Assembly (NCBI RefSeq): GCF_035609205.1
Contig: NZ_CP141184.1
Coordinates: forward strand, 2,818,501 to 2,882,500
Reading direction: 5' to 3'
Length of the DNA stretch: 64,000 nucleotides
Source of the DNA: Hymenobacter sp. GOD-10R
GTDB lineage: Bacteria > Bacteroidota > Bacteroidia > Cytophagales > Hymenobacteraceae
Part shown: positions 35,794 through 45,024 of the stretch, piece after piece
How the letters are laid out: each line of letters begins with the position of its first letter
How positions within the stretch are numbered: position 1 is the stretch's first letter
Position numbers and translations under genes: made by a program
The notes under the pieces: generated by a model
What the model saw: only the letters and a program-made list of their open reading frames with translations
Database searches by the model: none
What the model was told of the DNA's origin: nothing

Positions 35794-37047
35794 TTACTCC
35801 GCTAAAGCTGCATCAGCTGGCACGCTGGCCGCCGACTGCGTGTAGGATGCCAACGACCGCATGGCTAGCCCCACGCTAATCAGGATGAGAATGGCACCGG
35901 TTAGGAAAGCGGCGCCGGGAAAATGAATTGGCGCTTTAGGGCTGGTGAAGTAGGAGAAAATATTCGTCATAAGTGGCGGACCTACAATGGAGGTGAGGCT
36001 AACCAAGCTCGTGAGGGCACCCTGTAGCTCGCCCTGCGCATTCGCCGGCACCTGCCCCGACATGAGTCCCTGTAGTGCCGGCCCCGCAATACCGCCTAAG
36101 CAGTAAGGAATCAGAAAGACAAACATCATCCATCCTTCCGAGGCGAAGGCAAAGAGCAGAAAGCCAAGCCCATACAGCGCAAAACCGATGAGCACGGAGC
36201 GCTTGGCACCTAGCTTTGGGTTCAGGTAGCGGATCAAGACGCCTTGCACCAGGGCCGTGAGCAGGCCAACAACGCCCAGTGAGTAGCCCACATACGCCTC
36301 ACTCCAACCAAAGCGGTACATCACGAAATAAGACCAGTTGCTTTGCACCGCGTGCGCTGCAATATACAGTAGCACCAGTGACCCAACCATCCCCAGAATA
36401 ACAGGATAACGCTGTAGCTGCCGCAACGAACCCACAGGGTTAGCGCGTTTCCAGTTGAACTTGCGGCGGTTTTCCAAAGGCAATGACTCAGGCAGAATGA
36501 AGAAGCCGTAGAGCCAGTTGAGCAGCGTCAGGCCGGCGGCGGCAAAGAACGGTACGCGGGTCCCGTATTGCCCCAACAAGCCACCAATCACTGGCCCAAT
36601 GATAAAACCTAGCCCAAACGCCGCTCCGATCATGCCGAAGTTCTGGGCCCGCTTCTCCGGCGTGCTGATGTCGGCAATGTAGGCCGAAGCCGTGGTGAAG
36701 CTAGCCCCCGTGATGCCCGCAATAATGCGCCCCACAAACAGCCACGCGACAGTAGGAGCAAAGGCAACAAACAGGTAGTCAAGCCCGAAGCCTAGCAACG
36801 CAAATAGCAACACTGGCCGTCGGCCGTACTGGTCGCTCAGGTTGCCGAGCACCGGCGAAAACATAAACTGCATGCTGGCAAACGCAAACCCCAGCCAGCC
36901 GCCATACGTGGCCGCCTCGCTCATGCCTTCGCCCGTAAGCTGACCGATAAGTTTCGGAACGACGGGGATGATGATGCCAAACCCAATGACATCTAGCAAC
37001 AACGTGATGAAGATGAAGCCGAGCGCGGCTTGGCGTTTATCAGACAT
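35794..37047 (-). CDS. TetA-type MFS transporter
   Basis: This 417-residue protein has 12 predicted TM segments. Motif A after TM2 is [16 protein letters not shown]4-5 carry [20 protein letters not shown] and [16 protein letters not shown] (motif C-like). These features fit the drug:H+ antiporter TCR/Tet group of the major facilitator superfamily. It may export tetracycline-like or other lipophilic compounds; actual specificity cannot be read, and no TetR regulator is adjacent. Confidence 0.9.
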   Translation of the reverse strand: MSDKRQAALGFIFITLLLDVIGFGIIIPVVPKLIGQLTGEGMSEAATYGGWLGFAFASMQFMFSPVLGNLSDQYGRRPVLLFALLGFGLDYLFVAFAPTVAWLFVGRIIAGITGASFTTASAYIADISTPEKRAQNFGMIGAAFGLGFIIGPVIGGLLGQYGTRVPFFAAAGLTLLNWLYGFFILPESLPLENRRKFNWKRANPVGSLRQLQRYPVILGMVGSLVLLYIAAHAVQSNWSYFVMYRFGWSEAYVGYSLGVVGLLTALVQGVLIRYLNPKLGAKRSVLIGFALYGLGFLLFAFASEGWMMFVFLIPYCLGGIAGPALQGLMSGQVPANAQGELQGALTSLVSLTSIVGPPLMTNIFSYFTSPKAPIHFPGAAFLTGAILILISVGLAMRSLASYTQSAASVPADAALAE

Positions 37048-37313
37048 GGTTCTCCGCTTTTAGGGACGTGAACAAAGACGTTGGCGGCGGTAAATGTACA
37101 AGTATTTCTAAATAAGTTAGTACGTGCTAAAAAAATTAGACGAGCTAGGCATTTTTATATATGATGAAATGCACTAAGCTGCACTTGCCGACCCATCTCT
37201 GCTATTAAAAGTAAATAATTACAAATGACAGTGGCAGTGCTTCAGTAAGTGCAGCCTGATGAGGTGAGGAGGTAATTCTTTTAGTGAAATTTTCAGAAGC
37301 AGGCCTGAAGTAG

Positions 37314-40300
37314 CTAAAATATAATCACTTCCTCCGTTCCAAAATAATACAGCACGCACTGCACATCCGCATATCCTAGCTGTCGAAACAACTGGGCATA
37401 TTGTTGCAATTGCCGCCGGTGTTGTGGCTCGGGTGGCGGAATCTTGAAATCCAGTAACGTCACGCGGCCGGGTGCTGCGCCAACGTTTGGCTCGAATACG
37501 ATGCGGTCGGGCTTGTAGTCTTGTCGGCGGGCGCCACCGACTAGGATTTCGCGCTCGGTTTCGGCCTCCACGGCTTGGCTGAAGTAATGCGCTATTTGTG
37601 GGTTTTCGACCACTTGGTGCAGCTTCTCGACTAGCTCCGCTCGTTCGCGGGTGCTCACCAAACCTTCCGAAACTAACTGCGCCGCCACCCGATCGACCTC
37701 AATAGCTAGGATGGTGCGGCGCAGAGCATAGTGGAGCTTGCGGTTCCATTCGCCCTGGGCCTGCTGATCGTTGAAGTCGAAGAGGGTGTTAGCGTGGCGA
37801 CGTAGGCGTAGGCGCTCCTCCCACGGCGTGCTAGTTAGGTTCGTCAGCTGCCAGTTTGCCGTTGCTTGTTGCTTGTTTTTAGTAGCAGGAACCCGATTGT
37901 GGGCATCTGCCAAGATGTAAGCGGTGCGCTCATCGTCCCACTGACCAGTAGCTAGGAGGTAGCGGTGCAGCAATTCGGCCACTGTTTTGGCCTGGTCAGT
38001 ACTCGTACCCTCGGTGTCTTTCGCGGTTTTAGTCGCCTTCGGTCGGCGGCTGATGATGTAGAGCCGGTGGCGCGGGCGCGTGAACGCCACATAAAGCATA
38101 TTGAGACCTTCAAGAAAGGTTTTCTCCAGCTCCTCCGTGTATTGCTCCGCCAAGGGCGTGCGCGTAAGTGCCTGCGTTTGGCTAACAACTGCCACACCCG
38201 GCATTTCGGCTATCGGCTTCTCCTCATCGTGCAAACGCCCCCACAGCAAAGTGCCACGGTAGGGCGTCAGCGACCAATCAGCGAAAGGCACGATGACTAC
38301 GCCGTAGGCTAGGCCCTTGGCCTTGTGCACGGTCGTGATGGTAACCGCATCGCGACCCGCCGGGGCGTTAATACTCAGGTTACTTTTCTTCTGCTGCCAG
38401 TAGGTGAGGAAGTTGTTGAGGTTATTGCCGAAGCGTAGGCTGTATTCCAGCGTCAGGTCGAGGAAGCGGAAAAGGTACTCGCTTTCCTCGTTGCGGCCCA
38501 GCAGCCCGAAGATGCCAATCAGGCGTTCGGTGAGTTCATACAGACCTAGGTTGCCGGTTTCCCGCTCTTGCACGTCGTAACTCAGGGCGCGCAGCTCATC
38601 AAAGAAAGGGAGAGCTAGGGCATCATTGGCTAGCTCGGCAATGCGCCGGGCACGATCGGGGGTGGGCGGCACGCGGCGTACCACCTTGTCTACTAGCAGC
38701 AAGGCCTCGGCGCGCGATAAGGTATCGGCAGGCTGGTTGAGCACCCGGAACACGGCCACGAGCAAGTTGACTACTTCTGCAAATTCCAACGACAATGAAT
38801 CTGCGGAAATAATCGCGTAGCCGCGCTCCTTCAGAAACTTTGCCACCCGCCGGCTACTATCGCGCCGACGGCAGAGCACGGCAATATCCTGGAGGCGAAA
38901 ACCGTCGTGCACGGCCTGTTCTACCAGTTGCAGGGTCAGGTAAAGGGTGCTTTCGTCGTAGTCGAGAACGTGGGTAGGAGGCAGGCCAGGGAGAGGTGCC
39001 TCGGTGTAAGCGCCAGTGGTAGGGTCGTAGCGAAGAGCGGGTGCATCGTCTTCGGTGAAAAGGAGCTCGACGTGGCCAGAATAAGCCTCCTTTTCAGGAG
39101 AAGCAGCAGGAAAAAGAGGTTCCGGCGCCTCTTGGGCAAAGTCCTCATCAAAGATGCCCTGCACCAACGGTAGCTGCGGGTGTGACTGGCTGACCTGCCC
39201 AAAGAAGTCGTTGTTGAACCCGATAATCTCCGCCGCCGAGCGGTAGTTCACGTTCAGGTTAGCGGGCTCTAGTGCTTGATCTAGGGTGTAATAGCGACCT
39301 TCCAGCAGGTCGCGCAGTTCCTCGTCGGCTACGCGGCCGTAGAGGTATTCCGTTTGGTTTTGGTACAGACGCAGAATCTGCTCCATCTCACCACCCCGCC
39401 AACGGTAGATAGCCTGTTTCGCGTCGCCCACAGCTAGGGAGAGCCCACCGTTAGACACGGCGTTTTCCACCAAGGGCAGCAAGTTATTCCATTGCAACAC
39501 AGACGTATCCTGAAACTCATCGATAAGCAAGTGGCGGTACCGCTCGCCCATACGCTCGTACAGAAACGGCACCGGCTCGCGCAGCACAATCTGGGCAATA
39601 CGGCGGTTGAACTCGGCGATGAGCACCACGTTCCGCTCCCGGCTAAGCTGGTCTACCGACTTGTTCAGTTCGCTCAGCAGCGACACGTGAAAAATATAAG
39701 GCAGCATGCCCGTTATCAGCAGATAGTCAGGTAGCAGGCTCGCGCGCAAGTTTTCTAGCTCCGAATACGCTTCTGTTAGTTCCGGTTTTACAGCATCTAC
39801 GCGTTGCTTATCGGCGGCAGTTTTTACCTTGCCGCTGTACCATTTATCCTGCTCGATGGTGGCGCGCACGTAGCTGTTGGCGTCCTTGTCGGGCAGCAGG
39901 CGCTCCTCCCACTTCGTGAAGTAGCCCATGAGGCCATTCTTGCCTTGGTACAGGTCAGCTTCCGTCACGTTGGCTGCATCGAGGTTGCGCAAGGCGCGTT
40001 CGGCGACGGCCTTAAAGGTCTGTTCTATTTCCTCCTTGCGCTTCTTCAGCGTCTCGTGCAGGCGCCGGTAGTCTTGCAACGACATCTTCTGAAGCTGGGC
40101 CACAGCCTCGTGCACCGGCTCTGAGAGGAGGAAGCGCCCAAACTGCACCAGTTCATCAGCTAGGTTATTCCAACTACGGCCTTCGTCGGCTTTGCTCAGG
40201 GCATAGTCGGCGAGGGAGCGGGAGAGAAGCTTGCTGTTGGGGTCGCGGTTTACTTTGTCGAGCAGCAGGGCCACAGCGTTTTGCAGCACGGTGTCGCTGT

Positions 40301-40760
40301 CGAGTTCTACTTCGAAGGTAGCAGGCAAACCTAGCTCGCGCGTGAATGCCTGCACAATGCGCTGTACAAACGAATCGATGGTGCTGACGGCAAAATCGGC
40401 GTAGTGGTAGAGCACCAGCCGAAACGTAGCCGCCGCCCGCCGCCGCAGCTCTTGCTGCTTCTCCTCAGGCGTTTGCGCGTGACGCGGAAGCAGCCCATCT
40501 TCCGCCAGTTCCTCCGCAATATCGCGTAGCAGCGGGTCGTCTTGCGCCTGCGGGGCCTCTGGGTACGCAAACCGCCGCAGCGCCCCAATGATGCGCTCCT
40601 TCATCTCCCCAGCCGCATCGTTGGTGAAGGTAATAGCCAAGATACTCTTGAAATACGCAGGGTCTTCCGAGCCAAGAGCTAGCTTTAGGTATTCCTTGGT
40701 GAGTTGGTAGGTTTTGCCGGAGCCAGCAGAAGAAGAATAGATGCGGAAGGTGGAGGGCAT
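37314..40760 (-). CDS. AddA-type UvrD-family helicase/nuclease
   Basis: This 1148-residue protein carries all SF1A helicase motifs: Walker A SSSAGSGKTYQLT (about 9-21), motif Ia AITFTNDAAGEMKERI, Walker B LIDEFQDTS, motif III VGDAKQAIYRWRG, motif IV NYRSAAEIIGFN, motif V VHKAKGLAYGVVIVP and motif VI LYVAFTRPRHRLYI. The C-terminal nuclease module has VTLLDFKIPPP and HRRQLQQYAQLF, a PD-(D/E)XK core. It should resect DNA double-strand breaks with the AddB-like protein at 13.6-16.6 kb. Confidence 0.93.
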   Translation of the reverse strand: MPSTFRIYSSSAGSGKTYQLTKEYLKLALGSEDPAYFKSILAITFTNDAAGEMKERIIGALRRFAYPEAPQAQDDPLLRDIAEELAEDGLLPRHAQTPEEKQQELRRRAAATFRLVLYHYADFAVSTIDSFVQRIVQAFTRELGLPATFEVELDSDTVLQNAVALLLDKVNRDPNSKLLSRSLADYALSKADEGRSWNNLADELVQFGRFLLSEPVHEAVAQLQKMSLQDYRRLHETLKKRKEEIEQTFKAVAERALRNLDAANVTEADLYQGKNGLMGYFTKWEERLLPDKDANSYVRATIEQDKWYSGKVKTAADKQRVDAVKPELTEAYSELENLRASLLPDYLLITGMLPYIFHVSLLSELNKSVDQLSRERNVVLIAEFNRRIAQIVLREPVPFLYERMGERYRHLLIDEFQDTSVLQWNNLLPLVENAVSNGGLSLAVGDAKQAIYRWRGGEMEQILRLYQNQTEYLYGRVADEELRDLLEGRYYTLDQALEPANLNVNYRSAAEIIGFNNDFFGQVSQSHPQLPLVQGIFDEDFAQEAPEPLFPAASPEKEAYSGHVELLFTEDDAPALRYDPTTGAYTEAPLPGLPPTHVLDYDESTLYLTLQLVEQAVHDGFRLQDIAVLCRRRDSSRRVAKFLKERGYAIISADSLSLEFAEVVNLLVAVFRVLNQPADTLSRAEALLLVDKVVRRVPPTPDRARRIAELANDALALPFFDELRALSYDVQERETGNLGLYELTERLIGIFGLLGRNEESEYLFRFLDLTLEYSLRFGNNLNNFLTYWQQKKSNLSINAPAGRDAVTITTVHKAKGLAYGVVIVPFADWSLTPYRGTLLWGRLHDEEKPIAEMPGVAVVSQTQALTRTPLAEQYTEELEKTFLEGLNMLYVAFTRPRHRLYIISRRPKATKTAKDTEGTSTDQAKTVAELLHRYLLATGQWDDERTAYILADAHNRVPATKNKQQATANWQLTNLTSTPWEERLRLRRHANTLFDFNDQQAQGEWNRKLHYALRRTILAIEVDRVAAQLVSEGLVSTRERAELVEKLHQVVENPQIAHYFSQAVEAETEREILVGGARRQDYKPDRIVFEPNVGAAPGRVTLLDFKIPPPEPQHRRQLQQYAQLFRQLGYADVQCVLYYFGTEEVIIF

Positions 40761-40799
40761 TGAAGATGGTTTTTGATAAAACTAGAGTAATCAGTTTAT

Positions 40800-41519
40800 T
40801 TGATAATGGACTATACTACCGACTTATCTGCTCTTGAATGGTTACGAGGCTCTGTCTCTGATCGAAGTGATACTGAATCTTTGAAAGTAAAGCATCTTCT
40901 TCCTAATACTTATAGTGCTTACATAGCATTGTTGCCTTCTGTGGGAATTATAGACGGATTCCCTTTCAATAAAGTTGATCCAAATGCTATTTCTATTGGA
41001 CAGATAAATGCTAACGTTAGAGTTTGGAATGAATATGGTATATACTCATCTAATTCAACTCCTAATTATTCTAAGACAAGCTTTAGTGATTTAGCTAAGC
41101 TATTTGAATTGCCTTACAGTATGAGCATGCAGAAAACCCTGCCATGGGGGAAAAGAGGGTTTTCTATATTAGAGCAAGATACATTATATAATTTAAGGGG
41201 GATTTTAAATCAAGTATTTCCAAATAATAAGGTTAATCTCTACCTCGAAGATTATTGGAGATGGTATGAAGTGTACAATTTATTGCCACATTCAGAAGAG
41301 GTGATCTACAAAGTAACTATTGATGAGTTTATTCATTTCTTTAGTAAATCATTTTTTGATGCTAGTTTGCACCTATTTTCAGATGATAGAAGCTGGTGTT
41401 TAGTGAATATGGAAGATGGATTCTGTCCTATTATTGGTATTAATACCTATATGAATAATAAAAGGGCTATTTCATTTGATACAGAAATACTTAATATTGA
41501 ATTAGAAGATTTAATATAA
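40800..41519 (+). CDS. AT-rich hypothetical protein (likely acquired)
   Basis: This 239-residue soluble-looking protein is rich in Tyr, Asn, Ile and Phe (LNQVFPNNKVNLYLEDYWRW; IDEFIHFFSKSFFDASLHLF). No signal peptide, domain or family is recognised. Base composition is strikingly different from its neighbours: two 60-base lines counted by eye had 38 and 23 percent G+C. It lies in the gap between two minus-strand genes, which suggests insertion of a foreign cargo gene (a toxin, immunity or defence accessory are possibilities, but none is supported by a motif). Confidence 0.8.
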   Translation: MIMDYTTDLSALEWLRGSVSDRSDTESLKVKHLLPNTYSAYIALLPSVGIIDGFPFNKVDPNAISIGQINANVRVWNEYGIYSSNSTPNYSKTSFSDLAKLFELPYSMSMQKTLPWGKRGFSILEQDTLYNLRGILNQVFPNNKVNLYLEDYWRWYEVYNLLPHSEEVIYKVTIDEFIHFFSKSFFDASLHLFSDDRSWCLVNMEDGFCPIIGINTYMNNKRAISFDTEILNIELEDLI

Positions 41520-41526
41520 CTTTTGT

Positions 41527-41946
41527 TTACCCCACCGGCCCCCACAACCGCTGTACCACCGCTTCCTCAATCCGCTTCGGCCGCTGCGACTTAGGGTCGA
41601 GCAACACCCATTGTGTCTCCGCTTCGCACAACAGCACGCCATCTGATACCCGCTCGATGCGCACAAAGCGCTGGCACTGCGCACCACGAATTTCGCCGAT
41701 CCAGGTCGTGCCGCGCAACTCCTCGCCGGCAAAGCTAGGGCGGTGATAGCGGATACGGTGTTCCAGCACTACCCAAATGTATGCCTCCCGCTCGCCGGGT
41801 GGGTAGGCTGTAAGCCAGTGCGCGCCGGCCGTATCCTGCACCCAGCGCACGTATTGCACGTTGTTGGCATGACCTAGCTCGTCAATGTCGGCTTCGGTAA
41901 CGGTGAAAGTGTGGGAGAAGCGAAAGGCAGAATTATTTTCCATCAA
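41527..41946 (-). CDS. acyl-CoA thioesterase (4HBT hotdog family)
   Basis: This 139-residue hotdog-fold protein has the characteristic DIDELGHANNVQYVRWVQDT (Asp followed by GHANN, about 20-40) of 4-hydroxybenzoyl-CoA thioesterase-like enzymes (YbgC/FadM-type). No signal peptide; cytoplasmic. It would hydrolyse an acyl-CoA; chain preference unknown. Its stop is 7 bp from the convergent AT-rich gene. Confidence 0.88.
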   Translation of the reverse strand: MMENNSAFRFSHTFTVTEADIDELGHANNVQYVRWVQDTAGAHWLTAYPPGEREAYIWVVLEHRIRYHRPSFAGEELRGTTWIGEIRGAQCQRFVRIERVSDGVLLCEAETQWVLLDPKSQRPKRIEEAVVQRLWGPVG

Positions 41947-42188
41947 GAAGTAAATAGTTGCAAAGGCCGTTTTGTTGCGAATACAGCGTCTAAAGCCTGT
42001 TTCTTGTATCGAAGCTCAACGGTAAGCTGTGGTAAGAAGTACAGCAACTAGCTAACAAGAAGACAACTCCTAACATAATTAGTCGTACCATTGCCTAAGT
42101 TTAAGAGAATGTGCTTCATCTCGCTATAGCATTACAGATACTATTCGCGTGACCACTTAGCTTAAATGACATCCGTATAAACGCTATC

Positions 42189-42380
42189 ATGCAGACAGGA
42201 ACAGTAAAATTTTTTAACGAAACCAAAGGGTTTGGTTTCATTAAGAACGATCAGACCGGCCAAGACATCTTCGTGCACGTAAGTGACCTAGTAGATGAGA
42301 TTCGTGAGAACGACAAGGTGCAGTTTGACGTAGCGCAGGGCAAGAAAGGCCTAAACGCTGTTAAAGTGTCGCTTGTTTAG
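42189..42380 (+). CDS. cold-shock domain protein
   Basis: This 63-residue OB-fold protein has RNP1-type KGFGFIKND (about residues 13-21) and RNP2-like DIFVHVSDL (about 27-35), the classic CSD nucleic-acid-binding motifs. It is an RNA chaperone and lies about 500 bp upstream of a DEAD-box RNA helicase, a functional neighbourhood for cold adaptation. A 240-nt gap precedes it, so it may have its own leader. Confidence 0.95.
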   Translation: MQTGTVKFFNETKGFGFIKNDQTGQDIFVHVSDLVDEIRENDKVQFDVAQGKKGLNAVKVSLV

Positions 42381-42403
42381 TTCAAGCCTCACTTACTCAA
42401 GTG

Positions 42404-42443
42404 AAACAAAGAAGACCTGCTCACGAGCAGGTCTTCTTTGTTT
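42404..42443. terminator. palindromic terminator after the cold-shock gene
   Basis: Perfect 19-bp arms 42404-42422 and 42425-42443, about 25 bp past the CSP stop, with A-rich and T-rich ends. Confidence 0.85.
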
Positions 42444-42708
42444 ATACCCATATCTGCGTGGAACGATTTACGGGGCCAATTTGTAAGTAACTAGCTAGCC
42501 TAGAAATCCAGAATATAGCCTGCTACGGCAACTTCTGGTAAGCCTTGCAACGACCTGTGCGAGATGCTATTTGTTTCCGCACGATGGGCTTTCGGTAGCG
42601 CCGACTCTTCGAGTTAGCTACGGTTAGCAGAGAGCCAAAACGGGCTTTTTATCTTCCGAATCACGTTTCAATATTCTATTTCAATTAGCAAATACAAAAT
42701 ACTCTTTG

Positions 42709-42716
42709 TACCTTTG
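42709..42716 (+). promoter_or_regulatory. Bacteroidota-type promoter -7 element of the DEAD-box gene
   Basis: TACCTTTG matches TAnnTTTG exactly and is preceded by an AT-rich stretch. A start site a few bases downstream would give a leader of about 180 nt before the ATG at 42901. Confidence 0.6.
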
Positions 42717-42900
42717 CACCCGCATTTGAGAACGGCCATGTTCTGCGCAGCGTTAGGCTGCCGTCATTTGTCATCATCATCGATTGGCCTCCTGTTTCCC
42801 GTTTGTTGCTTCCATCACTTGTCGTCGTTGTTGAGTGGGAGAAGTACATCGCTGAATTCGCTGTTTTCAGAGCTCTTGTTCTCCCATTCCTAAATCCGAC

Positions 42901-44832
42901 ATGGAAAAAGTAAAATTTGAAGAGCTGCAACTCTCTGAGGAAATGCAGCGTGCTATCAGCGACCTTGGCTACGAGGAAGCTTCCCCCATCCAAACCGCTG
43001 CTATCCCAGTACTGCTGGAAGGCCGCGACGTAATTGGCCAGGCCCAAACCGGTACTGGTAAAACCGCCGCTTTCGGTATCCCTGCCATCGAAGGCATTGA
43101 CCTCGACAGCCGCGCCGTGCAAGTCCTCATCCTGTGCCCCACGCGCGAGCTAGCCGTGCAGGTATCCGGCGAGATCCAAAAGCTAGGTAAATATAAGCGT
43201 GGCTTGGCCGTGGTGCCGATCTACGGTGGTTCTAGCTACGAGCGTCAGTTTCAAGCCCTTGAGCGTGGTGTGCAGATCGTAATCGGTACGCCTGGTCGCG
43301 TAATGGACCACTTGGAACGCGGTACGCTGAAGCTTGATAAAGTAAAGAAAATCATCCTTGATGAGGCCGACGAGATGCTTGACATGGGCTTCCGCGACGA
43401 TATCGAGACGGTGCTTGCCCAGATGCCCGAAGACCGCCAGACGGTGTTCTTCTCGGCCACGATGAGCAAGCCCATCATGGAACTCACCAAGAAGTACCAG
43501 ACGAATCCGCAGGTGGTAAAGGTCAATCATCAAGAGATGACCGTTACCAACATCGAGCAGATGTACTATGAAGTGCGCAATCCTATGAAAAAGGATGTAT
43601 TGTCGCGCATCATTGATATGTACAATTTGAAGTCGACTATCGTGTTTGCGAATACCAAGCGCATGGTCGATGAAATTGTGACGGATCTACAAGCTCGTGG
43701 CTACTTTGCCGATGGCTTGCACGGTGACATGGGCCAGGCCCAGCGCCAGAACACCCTTGACAAGTTCCGCAAGAGCACGCTTGAAATCCTGGTTGCTACT
43801 GACGTAGCTGCTCGTGGTATCGACGTAGAAAACGTGGAAGCTGTTGTAAACTATGACCTGCCTGCCGACGAGGAATACTATGTACACCGTATCGGTCGTA
43901 CTGGCCGTGCTGGTAAGCTAGGTAAGGCCTTCACCTTCGTGTCGGGTCGCGATATCTATAAGCTCCGCGACATTATGCGCTTCACCAAAGCGACGATCAA
44001 GCAAGAGCGTATCCCGTCGTTTGAGGATGTATCGGAGGTGAAAACCACGTTGTTCTTGAATCAGATCAAGGAGATGATCGAGAAGGGCAACCTGGAGAAA
44101 TATGTAGGTCGCGTGCAGCGTCTGCTGGATCAACAGGAGGATATTACGTCGTTGGACATCGCTGCTGCGCTGCTCAAAATGACGATGAAGGAAGACAAGC
44201 AGGCTGAAAAGAGCCTGGAAGCTGGCCGCGAGCGGGGTGCCGTCCGTGCAGGCTTCACCCGTCTCTTCGTCACGATCGGCAAAAAGGACCGCGTACACCC
44301 ACGGGATATCGTCGACATCATCGCCGAGAATACCTCACTGACTGGCAGCAAAGTAGGCGATATCGCCCTTTACGATAAGTTCAGCTTCGTGGAAGTGCCG
44401 AATGAGTTCGTGGAAGAAGTAACTAGCAAGCTAGGTCGCACGACCATCGCTGGTCGTCCGGTAGCCTTCAACATTGCCACGCCGCGCCAAGAAGGTGATG
44501 CGCAGCAAGAAGGTGGTGGCCGCGACCGTGGCTTCGGCGCCGAAGACAACCGTCCGGCTCGCCGGGGTGGTTTTGGCGGCAGCCGTGAAGGTGGCTTCGG
44601 TGGTAACCGGGGTGGTGGCAGCTACGGCGGCAACCGCGAAGGTGGCTTCGGTGGCAACCGCGGCGGTTACGGCGGCGGTAGCCGCGGTGGCAGCAGCTAC
44701 GGTGGTGGCTACAAAGGCAACCGCGATGGTGGCAGCAGCTACGGTAACCGCGGTGGTGGCAGCTTCGGCGGCAACCGTGAGCGGGAGGGTGGCTTCAAGC
44801 CCCGCCGCGACAACCAGAGCTTCGACGAATAA
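42901..44832 (+). CDS. DEAD-box RNA helicase (DeaD/CsdA type) with RGG-rich tail
   Basis: This 643-residue protein has the Q motif (YEEASPIQTAAIP), motif I (AQTGTGKTAAFG), motif Ia (PTRELAVQ), DEAD (ILDEADEMLDM), SAT (FFSATMS), and the RecA2 motifs VATDVAARGIDVE and HRIGRTGRAGK. A DbpA/CsdA-like RNA-binding domain follows (about 470-550), with GAVRAGFTRLFVTIGKKD. The final 100 residues are low-complexity GGF/GGNR/SYGG repeats, an RGG-type RNA-binding tail. It should remodel structured RNA, for example in ribosome assembly at low temperature. Confidence 0.95.
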   Translation: MEKVKFEELQLSEEMQRAISDLGYEEASPIQTAAIPVLLEGRDVIGQAQTGTGKTAAFGIPAIEGIDLDSRAVQVLILCPTRELAVQVSGEIQKLGKYKRGLAVVPIYGGSSYERQFQALERGVQIVIGTPGRVMDHLERGTLKLDKVKKIILDEADEMLDMGFRDDIETVLAQMPEDRQTVFFSATMSKPIMELTKKYQTNPQVVKVNHQEMTVTNIEQMYYEVRNPMKKDVLSRIIDMYNLKSTIVFANTKRMVDEIVTDLQARGYFADGLHGDMGQAQRQNTLDKFRKSTLEILVATDVAARGIDVENVEAVVNYDLPADEEYYVHRIGRTGRAGKLGKAFTFVSGRDIYKLRDIMRFTKATIKQERIPSFEDVSEVKTTLFLNQIKEMIEKGNLEKYVGRVQRLLDQQEDITSLDIAAALLKMTMKEDKQAEKSLEAGRERGAVRAGFTRLFVTIGKKDRVHPRDIVDIIAENTSLTGSKVGDIALYDKFSFVEVPNEFVEEVTSKLGRTTIAGRPVAFNIATPRQEGDAQQEGGGRDRGFGAEDNRPARRGGFGGSREGGFGGNRGGGSYGGNREGGFGGNRGGYGGGSRGGSSYGGGYKGNRDGGSSYGNRGGGSFGGNREREGGFKPRRDNQSFDE

Positions 44833-44903
44833 AGAACTCTTCCGGCCATTTGTCGGCTTGCTCACCTAAATGCTGATTAGCAGTCCGTGGGAGATTCTAG
44901 ATT

Positions 44904-44941
44904 AACAAAAAAGGCGCTCTGATCAGAGCGCCTTTTTTGTT
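44904..44941. terminator. palindromic bidirectional terminator after the DEAD-box gene
   Basis: A perfect 38-bp palindrome centred on GATC, with an A-run on the left and a T-run on the right. It sits between the convergent helicase (+) and TlpA-fusion (-) genes. Confidence 0.88.
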
Positions 44942-45024
44942 GTTGGCCGGCCCAAAGCTACCGGTTTGTCGAGTGGAGTAGCTGATGGCTCATCTACATC
45001 GTCTTTTCTAACTAAAAAACAACT

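Larger units (their letters stand above)
42381..42900. other. intergenic region: CSP terminator and long DEAD-box leader
   Basis: The 520 bases hold a perfect-stem terminator (42404-42443), a stretch with nothing recognised, a strong TAnnTTTG promoter (42709-42716), and then about 175-185 nt of untranslated leader ending at the helicase ATG. The leader has no visible ORF and could carry cold-shock regulation. Confidence 0.6.

Noticed and set aside
44520..44832. Repeats that could suggest a CRISPR-like array
   Set aside because: They are in-frame GGF/GGNR/SYGG codons of the helicase tail with no regular spacer length.
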